Origin: Micromonospora sp. HM5-17
GTDB lineage: Bacteria > Actinomycetota > Actinomycetes > Mycobacteriales > Micromonosporaceae
Direction: 5' to 3'
Assembly (NCBI RefSeq): GCF_003762835.1
Contig: NZ_RJWA01000003.1
Location: forward strand, 744,001 to 808,000
DNA: 64,000 nt
This document shows, one piece after another, positions 26,064 to 33,523 of this stretch; the stretch's first letter is position 1, and every line of letters begins with the position of its first letter. The position numbers and the translations under genes were made by a program. The notes below the pieces were generated by a model. It did not search any database, had not been told where the DNA came from, and saw only the letters and a list, made by a program, of their open reading frames with translations.

Positions 26064-26197
26064 GCCCCGAGCGTACCGGCCGTCGGTCCGGTTCTCCGAC
26101 ACGGCGTCGTAGTGTCCCCGTCCGTGCCGGGGTTTGGCGCTGCCCGGTTTGGGCAACCGTCTAGTCGTCAACCCAGACGAGCGATCGGGGGGCGACG

Positions 26198-26560
26198 ATG
26201 AGCGAATCAGTACGCCGCGACGAGTTCTCCCCGGCCGGCAGCGGACTGCCGACCGACGCCAGCCCCGAGCAGCGGATGGGGCAGTGGGACGGCGACCCCG
26301 TCCGGTACGGCGGCACCGCGAGCGACTTCGCGGCGGCCGAGGAGGAGAACCTCGGCATCGACCCGGTCGAGCTGAGCGACGAGGACCTGATCCGGGAACT
26401 GCACAGCCTGCACCGGACGCGGCTGGACACCCTCCGGCACGCCGCCGACACCGCGCTCGGCCACCACCTACGGCGGACCGCGGAACTGGAGACCGAGTAC
26501 CTGACCCGCCACCCGGGCCGGGAGGTCGACACGAGCCGGCTGCGGGACGGCGCCTGGTGA
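26198..26560 (+). CDS. DUF6158 family protein
   Basis: 120 residues, soluble and acidic. The C-terminal half carries the family core LGIDPVELSDEDLIRELHSLHRTRLDTLRH, then TAELETEYLTRHPGREVD. The function is unknown. GTGA overlap with the next gene indicates coupled translation with the SRPBCC-like protein, which is a common pairing in this family. Confidence 0.7.
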   Translation: MSESVRRDEFSPAGSGLPTDASPEQRMGQWDGDPVRYGGTASDFAAAEEENLGIDPVELSDEDLIRELHSLHRTRLDTLRHAADTALGHHLRRTAELETEYLTRHPGREVDTSRLRDGAW

Positions 26561-26895
26561 CGGTCCGGGTCGAACGCGGCATCTCGGCTCCGCCGGAGGT
26601 CGTCTTCAACACCGCGATCGATCCGCGCCGCACCGCGTACTGGCTGCCGGAGCCGTTGCGCGACGGCGAGCGCCCGGCTACGGAGATCACGGTCGACGAC
26701 CTGCGCGCCCGGTGGCACCGGGACGGCTCGCCGGCCTGGTCGGCACGGCTCGAGGTCTCGCCCGTCGACGCAGGCGGTGCCAGCGTGCGGCTGGAGTTGG
26801 CCGCCGACCCGCCCCAGCGGCGGCTGCGCGAGATCGCCGACGAGTCGCTCGCGAGCCTGGCCCGGGTGGTCGCGGACAACCTCACCGCCGGGTGA
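26557..26895 (+). CDS. SRPBCC-like (START/Bet v1 fold) protein
   Basis: 112 residues from GTG 26557, overlapping the DUF6158 stop. The pattern VERGISAPPEVVFNTAIDPRRTAYWLPEPL, with later short strands (LRARWHRDG, ARLEVSPVDAGGASVRLELAAD) and a C-terminal helix (LREIADESLASLARVVADNL), fits a small hydrophobic-pocket SRPBCC protein. The ligand is unknown. Confidence 0.6.
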   Translation: MTVRVERGISAPPEVVFNTAIDPRRTAYWLPEPLRDGERPATEITVDDLRARWHRDGSPAWSARLEVSPVDAGGASVRLELAADPPQRRLREIADESLASLARVVADNLTAG

Positions 26896-26983
26896 TCGCG
26901 GGGGCGGGTCATCCCGGCATGCCGTACCGGTGCCAGCGGGCACCAGGAGCCGCGCGCGATGCCGCGGGGAGGGAAGGGCGGGC

Positions 26984-27499
26984 ATGAACGTACGAGACAG
27001 GGTGGCGCGGCTGCGCAGGGCGTACGCCCCGCACGAGCACCGCCCGCTGGACGGCTACCTGGCCGCGATGGGGACCTACGCGGGGGTGGCGCTGGCCATG
27101 GCGGCGGCGGCGAAGACGACCGGGCGTCGGGCCCCGGAGCGCCCGACCACCGCGGACGTGGTGCTGCTCTCGATCGCCACCCACAAGCTCAGCCGCCTGT
27201 TGTCGAAGGACGCGGTGACCAGCCCGCTGCGCGCCCCGTTCACCCGCTACGACCGGCCGATCGGCAGCGGCGAGGTGATGGAGCAGGTCCGCGCCCAGGG
27301 CAGCTCCACCCGGCACGCCGTCGGCGAACTGGTCAGCTGCCCGTTCTGCCTGGCGGTGTGGGTCGCCACCGGCCTGACCGGGGGACTCGTGCTGGCGCCG
27401 CGGCTGACCCGGCTGGTCGCGACCGCGTTCACCGCCGTGGCCGCCTCCGACTTCCTTCAGATGGGGTACGCCGTCGCCCAGCGGGCGGCGGAGCGGTGA
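26984..27499 (+). CDS. DUF1360 family membrane protein
   Basis: 171 residues. DUF1360 signature: a helix with DVVLLSIATHKLSRLLSKDAVTSPLRAPFTRY, then GELVSCPFCLAVWVAT (paired Cys), with three to four membrane helices. It is predicted to lie in the cytoplasmic membrane; the function is unknown. ATG 26984 has GGGGAGGGAAGGG upstream. Confidence 0.75.
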   Translation: MNVRDRVARLRRAYAPHEHRPLDGYLAAMGTYAGVALAMAAAAKTTGRRAPERPTTADVVLLSIATHKLSRLLSKDAVTSPLRAPFTRYDRPIGSGEVMEQVRAQGSSTRHAVGELVSCPFCLAVWVATGLTGGLVLAPRLTRLVATAFTAVAASDFLQMGYAVAQRAAER

Positions 27500-27594
27500 G
27501 CCGCCCGGCGGCGCGGAGGGTCTTCCGCCCCCGTCGACCATCCGCCGGGGCGTTCCCGGCGCCATCCACCGGGTCCAGGCGCGGTGGGTGGCCG

Positions 27595-27801
27595 CTACTG
27601 CGGGGTGCCGCCGAGCAGGTCGGCCACCTCGTCGACGGAGTACTCGCCCTCCGGTAGCGCGGTGATCCGGGTCAGGAGCTCCGCCGGTACCTCCGCCGCC
27701 ACGGCCCGGCGGTGGATCTCGGCCTGGGTGATCCGTTCCTGCCCGGAGTAGAGGTCGTCGAGCAGGGCGTCGAGGTCGGCACCGGTCACGTCGTCGGTCA
27801 C
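27595..27801 (-). CDS. Small DUF2795-like protein
   Basis: 68 residues, helical and acidic. ITQAEIHRRAVAAEVPAELLTRITALPEGEYSVDEVADLL resembles the DUF2795 pattern (helix, short loop, LPxxxYxSxxEV helix). It starts at GTG 27801. It may be a small regulatory protein; no partner is adjacent on the same strand. Confidence 0.55.
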   Translation of the reverse strand: MTDDVTGADLDALLDDLYSGQERITQAEIHRRAVAAEVPAELLTRITALPEGEYSVDEVADLLGGTPQ

Positions 27802-27951
27802 GGTGATCAGCTACCCGACCAGGAAACGGCCAAACACCCGTCGGCTCGGTCCCGGTGTCGCGGCCCGGCCCGTGCTGTCCGATTTCGCCCGGCTACGGCG
27901 GCCGGCGACCCCACCGGCCCGTCCGCGCTCCGTCCTCTCTGGAATGCGAGC

Positions 27952-28380
27952 ATGTCCGCCATGGACATTTACCGCGACAGTCGTTCTGTTTCCCGGGCGG
28001 ATCTCGCCGCCTGGCTGCGCCAGCTCGCCGACCAGCTCGACTCCGACGGGCACGTCTACTACGGTGCCGCCGGTCGGATCGCGGTGGCGGACCGGGTCGA
28101 GTGTGAGCTGGAGATCGAGCGCGAGAGCGACACCGAGCTGTCGGTCGAGATCGAGTTCACCTGGACCAGCGCGGCGACCGACGGGGCCGGTGAGGCGGGC
28201 GACGACGAGGAGGACGAGGAGGACGTCGCCGCCGACGACGAGGACGCGGACGACGGCGAACCGGCGGAGCGCGAGCCGGCCGCGTCCGCGGAGCCGACCG
28301 AGGCGGCGGAGCCGGCCGGCCCCGCCGCGGAGTCCGGAACGACGTCGGACAGCGCGGGCGGAACCGGCCAGGAGGGGTAA
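27952..28380 (+). CDS. amphi-Trp domain protein with acidic tail
   Basis: 142 residues. The first 75 form an amphi-Trp domain: RADLAAWLRQLADQLDSDGHVYYGAAGRIAVADRVECELEIERESDTELSVEIEFTW, with amphipathic strands ending in Trp. The rest is a strongly acidic, disordered Glu/Asp/Ala/Pro tail. ATG 27952 and ATG 27961 are both possible starts. The role is unknown. Confidence 0.7.
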   Translation: MSAMDIYRDSRSVSRADLAAWLRQLADQLDSDGHVYYGAAGRIAVADRVECELEIERESDTELSVEIEFTWTSAATDGAGEAGDDEEDEEDVAADDEDADDGEPAEREPAASAEPTEAAEPAGPAAESGTTSDSAGGTGQEG

Positions 28381-28468
28381 CCGGCCGCGTCGGCGGGGCG
28401 GTGTCGGCCGGGCGACCCGACGATGGTGACGCGCGCCACGTCGGAGGCGGGAACACCGGACCGGGGTG

Positions 28469-28487
28469 GACGGTTGCAGCAACCGTC
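28469..28487. repeat. Near-perfect palindrome GACGGTTGC-A-GCAACCGTC
   Basis: Nine base pairs on each side of one central base. The loop is too small for an RNA hairpin of full length, so a protein-binding DNA palindrome or a cruciform-type element is possible. No start codon follows closely on either strand. Confidence 0.5.
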
Positions 28488-28633
28488 GGTGTGTCCAGTG
28501 TCCCCGGGCCTCACCCATCGCCTTCGCGGAATACCGTCCGGCTGGAGCCGCGTCGCGCCACTCGCCGAGAGGCGACCTGCACACCGACACCCGCGCCGCC
28601 GGTGACCCGCGCCGGCGGCGGCGCACCACGCTT

Positions 28634-28662
28634 CGCCCCCGACGGACTGCCCGTCGGGGGCG
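28634..28662. terminator. Hairpin terminator between amphi-Trp and PBP genes
   Basis: A perfect 12-bp stem (28634-28645 with 28651-28662, arm CGCCCCCGACGG) and 5-base loop ACTGC, followed by TTG. It lies about 250 bases from either stop, which is far for a simple terminator; it could instead end a small RNA. Confidence 0.55.
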
Positions 28663-28899
28663 TTGCGTGTCCGGGGCCGGTGCCGCCGCTCGCCGCGACG
28701 CGTGTCCGCCACGGGGCGGGCCGGAAGGTGATGCCCGGCGCCGGATCGACATCGGCTCCGTGGGGGCGGCCGGCGGACCGCCCACCGAACCGAGCCGCCG
28801 GACCGGCCGGGCCGGGCGGAACGAGCGCCGGCGGGCCACCGGACGAGCGTCGGACCGGCGGACCACCACCGGAACGAGTGCCGCGGACCGGCCGAGACG

Positions 28900-31359
28900 T
28901 CACCGGCGGCCGACCGGCGCCCGGTCCGTCGAGGGTGGGGTATTGCCGTCCTGGTCGGCGCCGTCTCGGCCGCGCGGTTCGGCGTTCGCGGCCCCCTGTC
29001 CGTTGCTGAGCCGCAGCATCACCAGCCCGCCTGCGACGGTCCGGCCCTCCGGGTCGGTCCGGGCCACCGTGCCGGCCGGGCAGGCCGAGTCGACCTGGTT
29101 GGGGTCGACCTCGACGCGGAACCCGGCGCCGCGCAGCACGGCGGTGGCGTCGTCGACCGACCGGCAGGTCACCGCCGGCACCGCGCGCTGGTCGCCGTCG
29201 ACCAGCGCGCGGTCCGGCTTCGGGAAGTCCTGCTTCGGCCTGCCGCGCATCGCGTCCGCCAACGTCTCGTAGACGGCCGGGTTCACGATGCCGTGGTCCA
29301 TGTTCTCGGTGGTCTCCGGCCAGTCCGGATTCGCCAGGATGCCGGCGACGGTCAGCGTGGTCGTGGTGGCGACCAGGCTCGCGGTCCGATGACTGTCCGT
29401 GGTGCCGGTCTTGCCGGCGACCGGGTGGCCGACCACCCGACGGACCGCCGATGCGGTCGCGCCGGCACAGCGGCCGTACGCCGACTGGTCGCCGACCGGG
29501 CAGCGTGCGGCGTCGATCGCGGCCCGCGCCACCGCCGGGTCCACGGCCTGGTCGCAGCGCGGCTTGGCCAGGTCCAGCGACGTGCCCGAGCGGTCCCGGA
29601 TCTCCTGGACCGGGATCGGCTCGCAATGCCGGCCGTCAGCGGCCAGCGTGGCGTACGCGGTGGCGAGGTCCAGCGGCGTGGTCGCCGATACCCCGAGGGT
29701 GAACGAGCCCCAGCCATCGGCCGACGCCTCGTCCTTCGCCATCGCGGCGTCGTTCGGGGCCCGGAACCGGATGCCGAGTCGCCTGGCGACGTCGACCACC
29801 CTGGCCGCCCCGACTCGCTCCTCCAGCGGAACGAAGTACGTGTTCACCGAGCGGCCGAAGGCGCTCCACATGTCGTGTGGGCCGCCCATGCCCGGGTGGT
29901 CGTTGCCCGGGCACCACCGTTCGGTGCCGGGACAGGCGGACTCGCTGCCGGCCGCCGCGGTGTACTTCGAGGGATACCGCTCCGGGGCGTTGATCTGGTA
30001 GCTGAGCGGGTAGCCCGCCTCCAGCGCGGCGACGACGGTGAAGATCTTGAACGTCGAGCCCGCCTGGTACCCGGTGATGTCCCCACCCCCGGTGAGCAGC
30101 GGGTTCGTCGTACGCGGATAGGTGCCCCGGATGCCGGCGGCAGCCTGGTCCGGGTTGCTCGAGATGGGGTTCTTCGGGTGCCTGGGATCGTCCAGCCCGA
30201 AGGTCCGGTTGGTGGCGAGGGCGCGTACCCGACCGGTGCCCGGTTCGACAACGGCCACCATCAGCGCGTCCTGCTCCCCGGTCGGCAGGTACTGCTCCAC
30301 GTTCCGGTGCGCGGCCTTCTGCACCGCCGGGTCCAGCGTGGTGACGATCCGGTACCCGCCGCCCTTGAGCTGCCGCTCCCGGTCGTACGTGGTCTGGCCG
30401 AACGCCGGCTGGTCCAGCCACCAGCGGTAGAGGAAGTCGCAGAAGAAGCCCCAGTCGTTGTGTGCCGCGCTGGTGCAGCCGTTGGCCGGGGCCTGGCCCT
30501 TGACCGTCAGCGGGGTGGCGAGCGCCGCGGCCTCCTCGGCCGGGGTGATCGCGCCGATCTCCCGCATCTGGCCGATCACCCAGTTCCGGCGCTCCAGGGC
30601 CAGCCGGTAGCCCGGCCCCTCGGTGTCCAGCGGGTCGTAGTAGCTCGGCGACTTCACCAGGCCGGCGATCATCGCCGCCTCCGGCACGGTCAGGTCCCGC
30701 GCCTCCTTGCCGAAGTAGAAGCGGCTCGCCGCCGCGACCCCGTACGTGCCGTGGCCGAAGGGCGCCATGTTGAGGTAGCGCTCCAGGATCTGGTCCTTGC
30801 TGAGCCGCTTCTCCAGCGCCGCCGCCTGGCGCATCTCCCGCAGCTTCCGGCCGGTGGTGTCCTCGTTGGCCGCCACCACGTCCTTCGGGTCGGTCGCCCC
30901 GTAGGTGAGCGACATCCGGACCAGCTGCATGGTCAGCGTCGAGGCGCCCTGCTTCGCCCCGCCCGTGCCGTTCGAGACCAGCGCCCGGAGGAACCCCTTC
31001 AGGTCGACGCCGGCGTGGTGGTAGAACGCGTGGTCCTCGGCGGCGATCATGGCGTTCCGCATCGCCGGGGCGATCTGGTCGAGGGGGATGTCCTGGCGGT
31101 TCTCGTCGAAGAAGCGGGCCAGCAGCGTCCTCCCGTCCGCCGCGTACACCTCGGTCGCCTCGGGGACCTGGGGGACCGTCAGCTCCGCGGGCAGGTCCTG
31201 GAACGACTCGGCACCGGCCTTCGCCGCCAGCCCGGACATCGCCACGGCGGGGAACGCCGCGCCGGCCACCACCAGCCCGGCGAGCAGCGAGCAGCTGAGC
31301 AGCTGGGTCGGCTTCGTCAGCCGGCGGCGGAGACGGACTCGGCGCAGACGAAACATCAT
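28900..31359 (-). CDS. Bifunctional penicillin-binding protein (GT51 plus transpeptidase) with PASTA
   Basis: 819-residue class A PBP that polymerises and cross-links peptidoglycan. One N-terminal membrane anchor (LLSCSLLAGLVVAGAAFPAVA). The glycosyltransferase domain has catalytic Glu in AAEDHAFYHHAGVD, plus QGASTLTMQLVR and KDQILERYLN. The transpeptidase has SxxK as STFK (GYQAGSTFKIF), SxN as SVN and KTGTT. A single PASTA domain ends the protein (VPAVTCRSVDDATAVLRGAGF). Extra Cys pairs (ESACPGTERWCPG, NGCTSAAHNDW) may form disulfides. ATG 31359 has GAGG five bases upstream. Confidence 0.88.
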   Translation of the reverse strand: MMFRLRRVRLRRRLTKPTQLLSCSLLAGLVVAGAAFPAVAMSGLAAKAGAESFQDLPAELTVPQVPEATEVYAADGRTLLARFFDENRQDIPLDQIAPAMRNAMIAAEDHAFYHHAGVDLKGFLRALVSNGTGGAKQGASTLTMQLVRMSLTYGATDPKDVVAANEDTTGRKLREMRQAAALEKRLSKDQILERYLNMAPFGHGTYGVAAASRFYFGKEARDLTVPEAAMIAGLVKSPSYYDPLDTEGPGYRLALERRNWVIGQMREIGAITPAEEAAALATPLTVKGQAPANGCTSAAHNDWGFFCDFLYRWWLDQPAFGQTTYDRERQLKGGGYRIVTTLDPAVQKAAHRNVEQYLPTGEQDALMVAVVEPGTGRVRALATNRTFGLDDPRHPKNPISSNPDQAAAGIRGTYPRTTNPLLTGGGDITGYQAGSTFKIFTVVAALEAGYPLSYQINAPERYPSKYTAAAGSESACPGTERWCPGNDHPGMGGPHDMWSAFGRSVNTYFVPLEERVGAARVVDVARRLGIRFRAPNDAAMAKDEASADGWGSFTLGVSATTPLDLATAYATLAADGRHCEPIPVQEIRDRSGTSLDLAKPRCDQAVDPAVARAAIDAARCPVGDQSAYGRCAGATASAVRRVVGHPVAGKTGTTDSHRTASLVATTTTLTVAGILANPDWPETTENMDHGIVNPAVYETLADAMRGRPKQDFPKPDRALVDGDQRAVPAVTCRSVDDATAVLRGAGFRVEVDPNQVDSACPAGTVARTDPEGRTVAGGLVMLRLSNGQGAANAEPRGRDGADQDGNTPPSTDRAPVGRR

Positions 31360-31542
31360 CAAGACCTCGGGATTGGGGCGGGTACGTCGGCGTGGGCGCC
31401 CGGCGCGCGCCGACAACCGTACGCGCGCCTCGGACCCTATTGATCCAGACGCCGCCCCCGACCACACGGTTGCGCAGGGGTGCGAGCCGAAGGTGACTCC
31501 TCCGTCACACCAATTCGTCACACCGGCCGGGACGGCCGGGTG

Positions 31543-31564
31543 CGCCGGGGCGACCGCCCCGGCG
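31543..31564 (-). terminator. Terminator after the DAHP synthase gene
   Basis: A 9-bp GC stem (CGCCGGGGC at 31543-31551 with 31556-31564) and a 4-base loop, 26 bases past the synthase stop on the minus strand. Confidence 0.5.
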
Positions 31565-31589
31565 GGCGCCGGCGGGCGGCGGGCCGGCC

Positions 31590-32678
31590 TCAGTCGGTCG
31601 TCGTCGCACCGATCGCCCGACGGGCCCGGACCGCCGCCGCCAGCTCCGCCAGCACCTGCTCGGTCTCGGGCCAGCCGAGGCACGCGTCAGTGATCGACTG
31701 TCCGTACGTCAGCGGCCGGGTCGGGTCCAGGTCCTGCCGCCCCGGGACCAGGAACGACTCCAGCATCACCCCGACGATGCCCCGCTGCCCCGCGGCGAGC
31801 TGCCGGGCCACCTCGGCGGCGACCACCGGCTGCCGGCGGTGGTCCTTGCCGCTGTTGTCGTGGCTGGCGTCGATCACCAGCCGCTCGGGCAGCCCGGCCG
31901 CGCGCAGCAGCGCGAGCGACTGCGCCACCGAGTCGGCGTCGTAGTTGGGCTTGCCCCGGCCGCCCCGGAGCACCAGGTGGCAGTCGGCGTTGCCCCGGGT
32001 GTGCAGGATCGCCGGTGCCCCGGAGACGTCGATACCGGGGAAGACGTGCGGCACCCCGGCGGCCCGGATCGCGTCGACGGCGGTGCTGACGCTGCCGTCG
32101 GGTCGGTTCTTCATCCCGATCGGCATGGAGAGCCCCGAGGAGAGCTGGCGGTGGACCTGGCTCTCGACCGTACGGGCGCCGATCGCGCCCCAGGCCACCG
32201 TGTCGGCGATGTACTGCGGGGTGATCGGGTCGAGGAACTCGCAGCCGACCGGCACGCCGAGCCGGAGCACGTCCAGCAGCAGGGCGCGCGCGGTGCGCAG
32301 CCCGGTGTTGACGTCCCCCGAGCCGTCCAGCCCGGGGTCGTTGATCAGGCCCTTCCAGCCCACCGTCGAGCGGGGCTTCTCGAAGTAGACCCGCATCACC
32401 ACCAGCAGGTCGGCGGCGTGCCGGTCCGCCGCCTCACGGAGTCGGTGGGCGTAGTCCAGGGCCGCGGCGGGGTCGTGCACCGAGCACGGGCCGACGACGG
32501 CGAGTAGCCGGTCATCCTCACGGTCCAGCACCCGGGCGACCGCTCGTCGGCCCTCCAGTACGGCCGTGGCGAGCGTGTCGTCCAGCGGCAGCTCGTGGTG
32601 GAGCAGCGCCGGGGTGGTCAGGGGCACGATCCGGTCGATGCGCTGGTCGCTGACCCGACTCAGTCCGGTGGTCGTCAT
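31590..32678 (-). CDS. aroG: DAHP synthase, type I (AroG-like)
   Basis: 362 residues. First enzyme of the shikimate pathway: PEP plus erythrose-4-phosphate to DAHP. Type I motifs are clear: LLAVVGPCSVHDP, MRVYFEKPRSTVGWKGL, GARTVESQVHRQLSSGLSMPIGMKNR and HDNSGKDHRRQP. Most actinomycetes depend on the unrelated type II enzyme, so this may be an additional, separately controlled enzyme. The start at ATG 32678 lies 71 bases after an intrinsic terminator that follows a Tyr/Trp/Phe leader peptide (32806-32865). Control by transcription attenuation in response to aromatic amino acids is therefore likely. Confidence 0.88.
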   Translation of the reverse strand: MTTTGLSRVSDQRIDRIVPLTTPALLHHELPLDDTLATAVLEGRRAVARVLDREDDRLLAVVGPCSVHDPAAALDYAHRLREAADRHAADLLVVMRVYFEKPRSTVGWKGLINDPGLDGSGDVNTGLRTARALLLDVLRLGVPVGCEFLDPITPQYIADTVAWGAIGARTVESQVHRQLSSGLSMPIGMKNRPDGSVSTAVDAIRAAGVPHVFPGIDVSGAPAILHTRGNADCHLVLRGGRGKPNYDADSVAQSLALLRAAGLPERLVIDASHDNSGKDHRRQPVVAAEVARQLAAGQRGIVGVMLESFLVPGRQDLDPTRPLTYGQSITDACLGWPETEQVLAELAAAVRARRAIGATTTD

Positions 32679-32748
32679 CGTTGTCCGTTTCCCTCCGCCG
32701 ACCTCGCCCGGGGCCGGCGCCCGGGAGCCGAGCCGGCTGCTCACATGG

Positions 32749-32773
32749 AAAAAGCAGGGACCCTGTCCCTGCT
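32749..32773 (-). terminator. Attenuator terminator in the aroG leader
   Basis: On the minus strand AGCAGGGA-CAGGG-TCCCTGCT followed by a T-run: an 8-bp stem, 5-base loop and U-tract, the clearest intrinsic terminator in the window. It lies 33 bases after the leader-peptide stop and upstream of aroG, so it would stop transcription before the gene. The self-complementary octamer AGCCGGCT occurs three times around it (32830-32837 in the leader ORF, 32776-32783 just before the stem, 32731-32738 after it) and allows exclusive alternative pairings. Confidence 0.75.
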
Positions 32774-32805
32774 TCAGCCGGCTCGCTGGATGTGGTGACG
32801 TCAGG

Positions 32806-32865
32806 TCATGGCCGAGTCACCGGCTCCGGAGCCGGCTGACCAAACCATCGATACGAGCGCGTCAC
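32806..32865 (-). CDS. aroG leader peptide with Tyr, Trp, Phe control codons
   Basis: A 19-codon frame, MTRSYRWFGQPAPEPVTRP. Codons 5, 7 and 8 are TAT, TGG and TTT, one for each aromatic amino acid; TAT and TTT are rare in this GC-rich genome. TATCGT (32873-32878) begins exactly 13 bases before the GTG, the leaderless spacing seen at many genes here. The downstream part (CCGGCTCCGGAGCCGG) can fold on itself. Together with the terminator and alternative pairing octamers this fits ribosome-mediated attenuation. Evidence is by pattern only. Confidence 0.6.
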   Translation of the reverse strand: MTRSYRWFGQPAPEPVTRP

Positions 32866-32968
32866 GGGGGGAACGATACCCGATGCGCCGCGGCGTGGGC
32901 CGGCGTCCAGGTGCTGGGAAGGGTCCCTCACCGGACAGAAGCTCTGAAAAGGGACCTTTCTCGCCGTC

Positions 32969-33405
32969 CTACCACACCAGCAGGCCGCCGCGAAGGGCCA
33001 GCTCGCCGGCCCGCGAGTAGGAGGGATCGGTTACCAGGGCCAGCCGGTACGTCCGCAGCCGTACCTCGGCGCCGTCGGCCGCGCCCGGACCTCGTCGGCG
33101 ATCTCGGTCGTGGTGTGCGCCGCGTCCTCCCACTCGACGAAGGCACCTCCGGACGGACGGTGTCGTGGACGTGGTAGCTGGCGTACCGGTGCCGGCCGGG
33201 CGGCCGCGCTCGGCGGGGCCCGGTCCAGGGTGGACCCGAGCACCGGGCGGTCCAGGGTGAACCCCGTGTACCGGTGGACCCGGACGTCGGTCGGGCCGGC
33301 GAGCCGGGCCGCGCCGGTGATCGCCGTCCACGGGTTCGCCGGCCGGGTCCGGGTACGCGGTGGGCGGCCCGGTCCGGCCATCGATTGGTATCGGGGGCTG
33401 ATCAC
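32969..33405 (-). pseudogene. Frameshifted relic, perhaps of a secreted metalloprotease
   Basis: Coherent protein-like segments lie in three frames one after another on the minus strand: VHRYTGFTLDRPVLGSTLDRAP, then RHRYASYHVHDTVRPE, then GAFVEWEDAAHTTTEIADEVRAR, then VRLRTYRLALVTDPSYSRAG. At least three small indels are needed to join them, and there is no catalytic region. The last segment resembles, from memory, the junction before the catalytic domain of actinobacterial reprolysin-like (M12B) metalloproteases. The decay is well supported; the family name is weak. Confidence 0.4.
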
Positions 33406-33523
33406 GACCCTAGGGGTACCTGAGGCGATGGGAAACCCTCCGTGCGACCGGGATCACCGACGGTGGCGCGTCCTGGCGAGGTTGCCGCCGGGTACGGTCG
33501 GCGGATCGGATAGCGTCGTGGGC

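Larger units (their letters stand above)
28381..28899. other. 519-bp convergent intergenic region with palindromes
   Basis: No gene is supported between the amphi-Trp and PBP stops. It holds a 19-base palindrome (28469-28487), a strong hairpin (28634-28662) and GC-rich low-complexity sequence from about 28700. See those entries; the stretch 28440-28665 could carry a structured RNA. Confidence 0.4.

Noticed and set aside
32745-32798. Plus-strand short peptide MEKAGTLSLLQPARWMW ending in Trp-Met-Trp
   Set aside because: It looks like a Trp leader peptide, but it lies on the strand opposite to aroG, has no ribosome site or leaderless -10, and the U-tract of the hairpin is on the minus strand. 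The minus-strand leader at 32806-32865 fits better.
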